In this document: piece by piece, positions 1 through 12,300 of the stretch
How the letters are laid out: the number at the start of each line of letters is the position of its first letter
Position numbering within the stretch: position 1 is the first letter of the stretch
From: Rhodospirillaceae bacterium
Lineage (GTDB): Bacteria > Pseudomonadota > Alphaproteobacteria > Rhodospirillales > Magnetospirillaceae
DNA: 27,493 nt
Direction of reading: 5' to 3'
NCBI GenBank assembly: GCA_030151865.1
Contig: JASLCK010000234.1
Span: 1 to 27,493, forward strand
The notes under the pieces: model-generated
Database searches by the model: none
What the model was told of the DNA's origin: nothing
What the model saw: only the letters and a program-made list of their open reading frames with translations
Program-made: the position numbers and the translations under genes

Positions 1-346
1 AAATCTTTTAATTAAAAATTGATTCCTAGTTTAGCGTATGAATTTATCTGTTCGTAATTCATTCTGACGCGATGAATTTAAAAATTTTCGCGTGTGCGTA
101 CTAAATAAATAAATATTTCTTATAAGTATTTATTTTAAGTATAAGGCTTTTATCATGTAGAAAATATATAAACACTTTCATGTGTATGATTTTGTAAGAA
201 AATTCAATTTTGAATGCGTTGAGTTCTTTCCCTGAAGTGTTTTAAATGATCATTGGTTTCTTCTGTCTTTAGAGGAAACTCGGCACAAAGCCTTATCCTT
301 TCCAAGGGTATGGGGGCGGCAGAAGAAGTTCTGCGGTGGGCTGGCC
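1..346. promoter_or_regulatory. AT-rich leader upstream of the giant LEPR-XLL gene
   Basis: This stretch holds no convincing gene. By hand count the first 240 bases are about 25% G+C, while the downstream gene is strongly GC-rich; the change occurs around 250-310. It contains a 9-bp inverted repeat (107-115 with 127-135) flanking the palindrome CTTATAAG (119-126), and a second palindrome ATTCAA-TT-TTGAAT (202-215). I could not settle on a single -35/-10 pair; TATGAT at 185-190 is only a -10-like hexamer. Because of its position it probably contains the promoter and regulator sites for the giant gene. The AT-richness would suit a xenogeneic-silencer or MucR/Ros-type regulator, but that is inference. 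Confidence 0.5.
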
Positions 347-3300
347 GTGAAGATGATTGGCTTTCGGGGATCAAACATGTCGGCTGATGATTCGCTGCGT
401 AACAAGCGCTTCAAGTTCATGCGGAAAGCGAAGCGTCATGCCGATGGTTCACGCAAGAAATCATCCCTCAGCCCCTTGATCGTCGAAGCGATCGAGCCGC
501 GTCTTTTGCTGTCCAGCACCACGCTCAGCAATGTCCAGGCCCAGAACGCCGCCCAGTCGTTGCACGACAACCTCGCTCACTTCGAAGCGGTGTTGAGCGC
601 GCTGGCCACGTTCGACAAGTTCAACCACACCCTGCCGCTGATTTCAGGCTCGCAAGGGGCGGCGACCATCGGGACGGCGGCCAATCTGGCCCACATGCTG
701 GAAGCGGATGTGGTGGCGCCCTTGCAGGGCTATATCCAAAGCCTGTCCAGCGGTCAGCAGACCGCGACCAGCTCGGCGGCCCTGGCTTCGGGGATGCAGT
801 CGGTCATCAACAGCGTTCTGGGGGCATCGGGGTCGGTGACGGTGACCGACAAGTCGTCGGGCGGCAATATCGACTTTGCCTTCTCGTTCGGCACCCAGTT
901 CAACGAAGCCTTCACCCTGGCCATGGGGCAGAATGTCAATATCAACGGCATTCACTTCCCCGCCGATTTGCAGGGCAACTTGCAGGTCAGTCTGAGCCAG
1001 TTCAATTTTGAAACCGTTCTGGCTTCCGGCGCCAAGGCATTGACCGATAGCACGGTTCAGGCAGCGCAAAGCGCCGATCTGATCGACAATTTCTCGCTGT
1101 CCAATGCCGGGGTGCATATCGACCTGTTGGCCAACGCGACAGTCGCCAGCGGCACGGCTTTTCAGGTCGGTCTGCTGACCCTGAACACCACCGCGCCCGG
1201 AACCCTTGGTTATGATGGCGCGTTGCATGTGTCGTTCGGTTCCCTGACCGGTCAGACCCTGAATGCCGATGCCAATCTGGTGAATGGCGGCAGCTATTCG
1301 TTCCTGAACAGCTTGGCGACGGTGGCAGGCGATGCCAATCCGTCGATTTCTTTCGCGCTGCCGGTTTCCCTGTCGGCGACCGACATGTCCATCCCTGGCC
1401 TGTCCTCGGGCTTTACGGGGCAGATTGCTGCCACCGGCACCGTTCTGGACGGCAATTGGGCGGTACAGGTGACCCATAATTCGGGCCTCAGCCTGACGGT
1501 CCTGAATGCCTTCTCGACCTTCACGCCAGACAAATTCGTCGCGGCCTTCCAAAGCCTGGACAGCTATATCAACAGCCTGGCCGGATCGTCGCTAACCGAC
1601 GTGACCATTCCCTTCACCAAGGGCACCACGTTCGGCGATGTTTTGAACTTTGCCGAAAACTTCCAGCACGACGTCGTCAACAAGCTGATGGCGATCAATA
1701 CTTTGCTGGGCTTCCAGCAAAACCAGAGCGCGACCGCATCCAACGGCACCAGCGCCGCCGATCTGGTGATTACGCCGGTCGATTTCTCGGGCCTGCTGCC
1801 CGCGCAGTTCCATCTGATTCTGACGGTGGACGGTCATACGGCCTCGATCGCCATGACCAACCAATATACCGATGGCAGCGGCACCCATAAGATCCAGACC
1901 GTGGACGATCTGGCCACCGCCATTAATCTGGCGATTCTGAACGCCCCGGCGGGCAGCGCCCTGGCGACCGTGGCGGCCTTGCCGCTGACGGTCAGCGCCA
2001 TCAACAAGAACACGGAAACCGTCGCGGTCAGCGGCGGCGCGGTGACCATCGGCGGCACGGTAACGTCCGGCGATCATGTGACCTTGAAAGTGACCAACTC
2101 CACCGCCTTGACCGGCGGTCCGGTGGTGGTGTCCTATCAGGCGACGGCGACCGATACTCTGGCCAGCGTTGCCACTAAGCTGGCTGCCGCCATCAACGCC
2201 AATTCGACCCTGGCTGCCGCCCATATCACCGCCACCGCCGCCAATGGCGTGGTCACGGTGACCAGCGCCAGCGGTTCGACCACCATCGCGGCTGCCAATA
2301 CGTCGTTGGATTTCCACACCAACCAGACCGGCAGCGACGCCACCCCGGCCAGCATCGCCATCAGCACCACCACGTCGTCGTTCGACAGCCTGAGCAGCTT
2401 TGCCGTTACCCTGGGTCAGGCGCTGGGGATCAGCGACAACCTGAATGACATCGGCAGCTTCTTGACCGGCCTGGGTCTGCGTTACGATCCCGTCCTGAAC
2501 GCCATCGAACTGAACCTGAATTACGAAACCAGCTTCACCTTGGGCGGTGCGCCCAGCGAAAGCGTGGCTGACAATCTGACGGCCAAGACGGTGACCATCG
2601 GTGGTGCCGCGACGGCGGGCGATCAGGTTGCGGTGACCATCAGCAACGCCCTGCTGCCCAATGGCTCGGTGACGGTTTCCTATACGGTCAAATCATCGGA
2701 CGGCGTCAACGACATCGCCAGCGGTCTGGCTTCGGCCATCAACGGCAATGCGCTGTTGAAGGCGCAGCATATCAGCGCCACCAACGCCAGCGGCACCGCC
2801 GTTCTGGCCATCGCCTCGACGGCTGCGGGCACCACGTTCAGTTCGGCCGCCAGCGGCTCGATCGCGTTTGGCACCGGTCTCGATCTGGGATCGGTCGCCA
2901 GCCTGTCGGGCAGCGGCAATCTGGCCATCAGCGCCGATGTCGGCCTGTCCATGAGCCTGGGCTTCAGCCTGAACGCCCTTGACGCTCTGGCCAATACCGG
3001 CGCACAGGTTACCGTCAACGGCAAGCCCCTGGGGTCCAGCACGCCGCTGTTCTCGCTGCCGGTCTGGCCCGCCGCCAGCAGCAGTGCCGCCATTCCCACC
3101 GTTACCGCCGATCAGGCGGCGGGTGTGGTCGGCTTGCCCGATATGCAGATCACCCTGCGCGACGGCACCGTTGCCACCATCGAAGTACAGCACGGCCAGA
3201 TCATCGATACCGTGGGCGGCGGGGCCCCGGTGGCCATCGCCGGTACCGGCATCGACAACACCGCCATCAACATCAAGGGCAATGTCACCATCGGCGATAC

Positions 3301-6300
3301 GGTTACCCTGACCGTCAGCTATGGCGCCAATGGGGCCAGCACCCAGACCATCAGCTATACCGCCCAGGCCGGCGACACCACCGCGACCATCGCTACTGCT
3401 TTGGCGAATGCGGTCAACAACAACGCGGCGCTGAAGGCCGCCAAGGTCACGGCCGCCAGTTCGGCCAATTTCCTGGATCTGCAAGGGTCCAGCGCCACAG
3501 TAACCGGCAGCGTGACCGGTGCCGGGTCCGAACTCCTCGACAACAAGGTCGTCACCATGGGCGACCTGATGAATGCCCTGAACGGCATCAAGTCGGGCAA
3601 TATCGATGTGACTGTCGGCGGGCAGGCCGCCGTGGGCGATGTGCTCAGCCTGACGTTCGACAACTCCAAGCTGTCGTCCCCCATCAGTCTCAGCTACACC
3701 GTCAAGAACGGCGACACCCTGGCGAGCATCGCCAGCGGTCTGATGGCCGCCATCAACGCCAACACCAGCCTGGCCGCCGCAGGCATCAGCGCCACCACCC
3801 AGGGGGCGATGCTGGTGGTGCAGGGCGGTGCCAGCGTCACCACCAATCCGGGCAGCCTGACGGTCGGTGCCGATGCCAGCGGCGATGTCAGCGTTGACGG
3901 CAAGGTGATCGCGGGCGATGTGCTGAGCATGAAGGTGACCCCCAGCGGCGGCTCGGCCCAAGTGGTGTCCTATACCGCCCAGGCCGGTGACACCACCGCC
4001 GACGTCATCGCCAAGCTGGTGGATGCCATCGACAGCCTGTCGGGCGTGTCGGCCAATATCGAAGGCGTCATCACCGGCGCCAACACCATCGTCAAGCCCA
4101 ACACCGGCGATAATGCCGCCGATCTGACCTATAACAATGGCGACATCACGGTGATCAGCGCCAATGCGGGCGATCATCTGAGCCTGATCGTCAATGGCCA
4201 GACCGTCAGCTATATCGTTCAGGCCGGTCACACCAGCGCCGCCGACGTGGTGGCGGGTCTGATCGACGCCATCAACAACGCTGGCATCAAGGGTGTTTCC
4301 AGCTCGCTTTCGGCACAGATCACCGGGGCCACCCTCAGCATCGCGCCGTCGGTTTCGGAAACTTTGAGTGTTTCCCCGGCATCGGGCGGCGTCAGCGCCA
4401 TCTACAACGCTTCGACCATGTCGCTGCAGTTCATGGACGGCACTCAGGTGATCGGGCAGACCCCGGTCAGCCTTGGTTTCGCGTCCTCGGCCAGCGCTTC
4501 GGCGGCCAGCTTGGCCAATGCCCCGCAAGGCGCGCTCAGCTCGACCAACTATTATCAGGCGGTGTTGTCGGCCACTCCGGCGACCGCCGTGGATTATTCC
4601 GCCGCCAATCAGTTCCTGGTCAAGCTGGGCAACCTGCCGCCGATCGAGGTCAGCATCGCCGCCGATGCCAGCCGCACCAGTGCCAACGACTTCGCCGCCG
4701 CCATGAACGCCGCCCTGGCGCAGCTTTCCGTCGATCCGGCCTTGTTGGGCCTGTCGCCGGGTCTGGTGATCCATCTGGCCAACGGGCAGACCACCGGTCA
4801 TGCGGGTGACGTCGTCAGTGTCGAGGTTCTGAACAAGGATCTGGCCGGCGGCTCGTTGTCCATCAGCTATACCGTCAAGAGCGGTGACACCGCGCAAAGT
4901 ATCGCCGCCGGTCTGGCCGCCGCCATCAACGCCAATGATACCCTGGCCAGCAACGCCATCACCGCCAAGGCCAGCAACGGCACGCTGACGGTTGCCACGT
5001 CCAGCGGCACATCGACCCTGGCAAGCTCGGTGTCGGCCAATGGCGGGGCGGAAACCGTCACTCCGCTGACGGTCGCCTATTCTTCGCTGTTGCAGGCCAG
5101 CGGCCAGTCGATGACCGTGCAGGGCGCGCCCAAGGCCAATGATGTGGTCAGCGCCCAGATCACCAATCCCAACGTCAATGGCGGTTCGGCCATCGCCGTC
5201 AGCTACACGGTGAAAAGCGGCGACAGCGCCAGCTCGATCGCCAATGGCCTGATGGCCGCCATCAACGCCAACACCACCTTGAAGGCGGCGGACATCACCG
5301 CCACGGTGGACGGCAACACCGTGGTGCTGCATTCGGCGGCCCCCGGCATGACCGCAGTCGCCAACACCTCGGCCAATGGCAATACGGAAACCCTGGTTTC
5401 CTCGCTGACGGTCTCGACCACCCTTTACAACGTGGTCAGCACCTCGGCGGGCAGCACCTTGCAGTCCCAGGCGGCGCAGTTCGGTCTGAGCATCACGCCG
5501 GTCGATACCACGGTCTGGAGCCTGAACAGCTCTAAGCTGGTGGGCACGTTGGGCTTCTCGGGCCAGGACGTGAACGGTCTGGGCTCGGCGTTCGGTCTGA
5601 TCAACAGCAACCCGCTCTACAGCACCACCTTTGCCGACCGTCTGTTCCTGAACAACACCCAACTGTCCGCCAGCTTTACCGTTGCCATGAGCAATCTGGT
5701 GTTGCAGGGCTCTCTGGGCTTTATCGGTTTCCAGGCCACCGGCAGCGGCTATGTGTCGCTGGAAGCCGATCTGGCTTTGCAGTCGCCCACCGGCAACAGC
5801 TATGTGACTTTCCACCAGTTGCAGGACGCCCTGTCCAACGGCAATCTGTCCTCGCTGTGGTCGTTCGGCGTCGAATCGGGCAAGGCGGGTCAGGCTTGGG
5901 CCGATCTCAGCATCGGCAGCATCCAACTGACCGGCAGCAATTCGGCTGGTCAGCTGATTTCCGATCTGGCCAATGCCCTGGTGCAGCCCAGCATCGATAT
6001 CGCCTTCAACGGTGAAATCAACGGCCTTAGCGACATCATCCACGCCAAGCCGACGGTCACCACCACCGGCTTCGACAATTTGCAGGGCCTTCAGCATCTC
6101 AGCTTCGCGCAGATCGTGCAGGGCTTGCAGACGGTCCTTAAGATCATCGACGACGATACCGGCAGCTCGGTGCTGGACACCAAGATCCCGCTGATCGGCG
6201 AAAGCATCAATGATCTGCTGAATTACGCGCAAAGCTTCTCCAGCTTCCTGACCAGCTTGCAGGACAATCCGGCGGGGACCGTTTCGCAGATCAATACGGT

Positions 6301-9300
6301 GCTGAAGTCGGCCCTGGGTCCGCTGGGCAGCAATATCAATCTGACCTACAGCAACGGCTCGCTGATGCTTGGCTTCACCATGAGCCAAAACGTCAACACC
6401 ACCTTGCCGTTCAGCCTTGATCTGGCGTCGTTGGCCAGCGCGGTCGGCGTTTCCCTGCCGTCGGAAATCACCTCTCTGGTGGGCGTCGATGCGGCGGGCA
6501 GCCTGAATGTCACGGCGGGCGCGGTGCTGGGCGTGTCCATGGGGATTCAGCTTCAGGCCCCCAACGCCACGGCCAATACCTCGTTGTCGGCTCTCAACGG
6601 CGGCAAGGGGCTGCCGACCAATGGCACCAGCGCTGCCGATCTGGTGTTCCAGACCGGCAGCGGTCGCCAGTTCGGCGTCGATCTCGATGCCCTGGCTACC
6701 TCGGACAGCCTGGCGGTCAGCGGTGCGACCGTGACCGTCGGCGGGACCGTGCGGGCGGGCGAAACCCTGTCGGTGACCATCGACAATGCCAAGCTTGACG
6801 GTGCGGGCGCTGCGGGCAGCGGGGCTGTGACCATCAGCTATACCGTGGGGGCCACCGACACTCTGGCCAGCATGGCCAACGGTCTGGCCCAGGCCATCAA
6901 CGCCAACACCGTGCTTGCCAAGGCGGGCGTGACCGCCAGCGCGTCGGGCGCGGCCCTGAGCGTGGTGGGCAGCAGCAGCGTGGCCGCCAATGTGGGCGGC
7001 AACATCCAGGATCTGGTGGACGCCATCAACGCCGCTGCCGTCAAGAGCGGCCTGAGCGGATCCTTTGCGGCGTTCAGTGGCGGCAAGATCACCCTGACCG
7101 ACAGTGGCAGCGTTAGCCTGCCAACCGTGCACAGCAGTTCGGACTTGGGCTTTGCCCAGTCCATCGGCGTCACCGGGGCTAATGCCCTGAGCGGGTCGGC
7201 TGGCGGCGCTGCCACCGAAACCGTCACCGTGACCGGCCTGACCGGCTTTACCGTCGGCGGCTCGGCGACGACCGGCGACAGCGTGACGGTTTCGGTCAAC
7301 GGCCAGACCGCGACCTATACCGTTCAGGCGGGCGACAGCGTCAGCGATGTCGGCCGTCATCTGGCCGACGCCATCAACCAGTTGCATCTGAATGGCGTGT
7401 CGGCCCACTCCATGGGCCAGACCTCGGTCCAGGTGGCCAATGATTCCCTGTCCATCGGCGGCAAGCCGACTGCGGGTGATACGGTCAGCGTCACCGTCGG
7501 ATATGGCAGCGGCCAGAGCGAAACCGTGACCTATAAGGTTGCCAGCGGCGATACCGCCGCCAGCATCGCCAGCGCCCTGGGGGCCAAGATCGCCGCCGAC
7601 AGCGCCTTGCAGGGGGCGGGCGTACAGGCCGTGGTGACCGGCAACGCCATCACCGTGGTCAGCGCCAGCGGTTCGGCCACCCTGAGTGGTGCCGCCGCTC
7701 CGGTCAATGCGGGCGGCGTCGCAGGTGAAACCGTCACCAGCAGCACTGGCGAACTGGTCAGCACCAGCCTGCCGTCCAGCTTTACCGGCGCGTCCGGTTC
7801 GGCAGCGTCCAACGCCTACACTTTCAATGTGGTGGTCAACGGCGTCAACGAGACCATTACCGTCGGAAGCAATGCAGGCCGCATCACCAACGCCGATTTG
7901 GTGGCGGCCATCAATCAGGCCTTGGCGGCCAAGTCCGTCGATGGCGGTCTGACCAGTCAGGCCAACGCCGGAACGTCGTCAAATCTGAGCCAGTTCGTGG
8001 AAGCGGCGCTGGTCGGCAATAAGATCGTCTTTGTCGCCTCTGACGCGGTTCTGGGCGATACCCACAGCCTGGCGGTGTCCGATCTGGCCCCGACGGCCAA
8101 GGGCATTGCCGCGCTTGGCTTCTCGGGCAGCACCACGGCGACCGACAGCGCGGGTGTGTCGAGCCTGACCACCACGCTGCCCTCGACCATCGATTACACC
8201 GCGGCCTATCAGTTCCAACTGACGGTCAATGGCAAGGCGGCGACCATTTCTCTGGCGTCCGACGTCAACCGCACCTCGGCCGACAGTTTCGCCAGCGCCC
8301 TCAATCAGGTGCTGAGCAAGACCTTTATGAGCCAGAGCGATCTGGGCATCGGGTCGGCGGGCAAGATCCTGCTCAGCCAGTTGATCAAGGTCAGCGATAC
8401 GGTGACCAACGGCACCGCCACCTTGACCTTCACCGCCCAGGATGCCCGTTTGGGCAGCAGCCATTCCCTGGCCATCGGCGATGTTGCCAACACCACCCCG
8501 CTGACCATGCGGGTGTCGGATCAGAGCGGCAGCGGCGCTGCGGCGGAACTGGGCTTCGACAGCGGCAACCAGAGCGCCTCGGCGGCGTCGGGCACCAACC
8601 GGGTGCTGAATTCGTCGGCGATTACCGACAATTCGGTTCAGCACACCTTCTTCCTGGATACCCAGAATACCGGCCTGACCATCAGCCTGGGCGCGTCGGT
8701 GTCCAATCTGAACTTCAGCACCAATCTGGGCCCGCTTTCGATTTCCATCCAGAACGGCTTTGCCGCGCTGGGGGCGCAAAATCTGGTCAACGGCGCTTTG
8801 CCCGCCGCCGGAACCGCAGGGTTCTCGGTCAGCACCGACGTGATCAATCATCCGGCAACCCTGCATTTCGGCATCAAGGACGGTGTCACCCTGAACGAAC
8901 AGGGCGACAGCACGGCCATGGCCAACCGCCTGTTCTTCTCGGAAGTGGGCAATATCTCGGGCCAGCAGACCCTGAATATCGGCGGCAGCGCCACCCAGGG
9001 CGACGTCGTCTCGGTGGTGATCAACAGCGGCAAGCTGTCGGGGGCGCAGACCGTGACCTATACGGTTGGCGCCAACGAAACCGCCGCGACCATCGCCGCC
9101 CATCTGGCGGCGGCGATCAACGCCAACACCACCTTGCACAATGCCGGGGTCAGCGCCAACGCGGCGGCCAACGCCACCAATCTGGCGGTTTATGGCGCCA
9201 GCCAGATCACCGACAGCATCGCCGGGACCGGCGGTAAGGCCGCGACCGAAAAGCTTTCAGTGGTTTCCGGCTATAGCAACCTGTTGGGCGTGACCAGCAA

Positions 9301-12300
9301 TGTGGCGGTCCAGGTCAGCCTGCCGATCTACTTCCTGGGGCAACCCTTGCAGCCGGTGGTGTCGATCCAGATCGGCAATGTGCTGGGCGGCAGCAATGGT
9401 TGGGCCATGGACCCCAACCCGTGGTCCATCAGCATTCCCAATCTCAGCCAGTTGGCGTCCAGCCTGGCCAGTTCCTTCAACGTCGTCAACTTCCTGAACA
9501 ACCCGGAAGCGGTGATCAACGGCCTGAACAGCCTGTTGGGCACCCTGGACACCCTGTTCACCCAGCAGGTGTTTGGCTACAAGCTGCCGCTGGTGGGTTC
9601 GGCGCTCAGCAGCGCGGGCGATTTCATCGGGTCGATGCGGGCCAATCTGATCGGTTATCTGAACGGTCTGGTGACCGACTATAAGTCGGCCCATGCCGGT
9701 CAGGACCCGACCACCGCCGGGATCATGCAGGACGGCGTCAACCACCTGATGACCAGCCTTGGCTTTAACGGCGGCGTGGCCGTCACAGTCATTGCCTCGG
9801 CCAAGGAAATCGACTTCGCCCTGAACCTGACCAAGGTGCTGTTCAACGGCAGCGTCAATCTGTCGGGCGATCTGGGCATTCCGGGCCTGGGCATTTCGGT
9901 GTCGAACGGCAACGTCAATCTCGAACTCGACATGTCGATGGTGCTGAACTTCGGTTACAGCTACAGCGGCGGCTTCTTCATGCTCGACAGCATGGCGGGC
10001 CAGCATGCCCTGGCGCTGAACTTTGCCGTCACCATCCCGCAAAGCTTCCAGGCCGGTTTGACGCTGGGCATCCTGACGGTGACCGGCACCAACGGCAGCC
10101 ATGTCTTTACCAATGCCGACGGTTCGACGGCGTCCGGCACGTCGCTGAGCGGCGGGGTGTTCGTCGATCTGCATCCCAAGACCCTGAACGACCTGTCGGA
10201 CATGGGGGTGACCACCACCAGCGTGGCGTCCACCGCGACCAGCGGCAATCAGACCATTTCGCTGAGCCTGCCCGCCAATCTGGATGTCACCAGCGCCTAT
10301 AGCTTCCAGTTGGTGGTCGATGGCACCCCGGTAACGGTTTCCATCGCCGCCGACAGCGGGCGCACCACCACGGCTGATTTTGTCAGCGCGGTCAACACCG
10401 CCCTGTCCCATGCACAGATCGCCAAGAGCGTGGTCGACAGCACCAAGACCGGCAACGAAAGCCTGTCCGACCTGGGGCTGTCGGCGTCGGTCAGCAACGG
10501 CGTGCTCAGCTTTACCGTTCTGTCGTCCAAGCTGGGGGCCAACGCCTCGCTCAGCCTGCGCGACGTGCCGCTGGCGTTCTCGGGCCTCAGTTCGAACCTG
10601 CGCGTCTATATGGCGGCCAATCTGAACCTGGATTTGAATCTGGTCGCGGCTACCTCGCTGGGCTCGTCGGTTTCTCTGCCGACCATCAGCACGGAAATGC
10701 TGTTCCAATATCAGCTCGACAAGGTCTTTGTCGGCACCGTTCCGGGTGCGGTCAGCGGCGTTGTGGTGCCGTTCACCTTCCAGAATGTGACGCTGGATTT
10801 GGGCGGCTTCCTCAGCACCTTCCTGATGCCGGTCCTGAACACCGCTTATCAGCTGATTCAGCCGATCATGCCGGTGCTGGACTTCATCACCGCGCCGCTG
10901 CCGGGTATCTCGGACATTTTGGGTCATTCGGTCTCGCTCTTGGACATCGCCCAGTTGCTGGGTGGCCAGAACCCGCAAGCCCAAAAGATCATCAACGCCA
11001 TCAACATCATCAACGAAGTCGCCAATCTGGTGAAGTCGATCAAGGACCAGTCGTCCGGCGGCAACATCATGTACAACTTCGGCACTTACACGTTTGGCAA
11101 GGCGACCGTGGGGCCGAACGCCAATCAGGCGGCGCAAGGGGCGACCTCGGCAGGCAGCGGCAACTTCGATCCCTTCTCCGGCCAGTCGCTGTCGAACTAC
11201 AACCTCGACAGCAACACCTTGGCGACCGTGGCTCCCACCACCAGCGGCAGCAATGCCAGCCAGAAAGGTGCGTTGAAGCAGTTGGGTGCGCTTCAGAGCA
11301 ACGGTGGCATTACGCTGCCCATTCTGAAAGACCCGATGGGTGCGCTCAGCCTGCTGATGGGCAAGGCTACCGATCCGGTGACCCTGTTCGAATGGCAGTT
11401 GCCCAGCATCGGCTATACCTTCAACAAGCAGTGGGAATTCCCCATCGCCAGCATCGCGGGCATCATCAGCATCGATGCTATCGTTGGCCTGAACTTCAAC
11501 GTCAGCCTCAATCTGACGTTTGGCTACGACACCTTCGGCATTCAGGAATTCCTGACCAGCCACAACCCCTTCTTCATCCTGGACGGCTTCTTCGTCGATG
11601 ACAGTAAGGGCCCGCAGGTGACGGCCGATGTTTCGGTGACGGCGGGTGCGTCGTTGGATGTGACCCTGGCCAAGGTGTCGCTGACCGGCACCATCGGCGG
11701 CAAGATGTCGATGGAGCTTTATGATCCGAACCACGACGGCAAGGTTCGTCCGTCGGAAATCATCTCGGAATTGTCGATCGATCCCAACCCGTTGGCGCTG
11801 TTCGAATTCTCGGGCGAAGTCTATGCCAAGGTCGATCTGGATGTGTGGGTGGGTATCCATCTGCCGCTGATCGGCAACATCACCTTCTTCGAACATGACT
11901 GGACCTTGGTGGATGCCACCTTGGTGTCGTTCACGATCACACCGGTTCAGCATCCTGTGTTGGCGACCACCAACAGCGATGGCGTGGCGACCCTGAATAT
12001 CGGTCCGCTGGCCTCGCAGCGTCTGGTGGGTGACACCACGTCCCATCAAGAAGACGTGCTCATCACCGGCAATGGCGGCAACAGCGTCACCATCACCTAT
12101 AACGGTTCCAGCCAGACCCTGACCGCCAACAAGATCATTGCCGATACCGGCGACGGCAACACCCACATCACCCTGCGCAATGTGGGCGTGGGCATCACCA
12201 TCACCGGCGGTGACGGCAATAACGTGCTGGATCTGGGGGCGAACGATGGCGTGTTCACCTTCGGCAACGGCAACAACACCATCATCGGCACCAATTCCGG

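Noticed and set aside
275..300. Possible sigma-54 promoter around CGGCACAAAGCC.
   Set aside because: The -12 TTGC element is absent at the required spacing after GGCAC.
310..387. 25-codon upstream frame (ATG 310) overlapping the start of the giant gene, a possible leader peptide.
   Set aside because: The only Shine-Dalgarno-like sequence (AAGGG, 304-308) is one base from the ATG, too close for efficient initiation, and the peptide has no attenuator-like codon run.
2693..7408. Very long minus-strand open frame opposite the giant gene (about 1,571 codons), and a similar one at 9257-13852.
   Set aside because: The translations are Arg/Gly/His/Gln-rich with no domain pattern, as expected for the antisense frame of GC-rich, codon-biased DNA. 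The plus-strand reading has coherent repeats and motifs.
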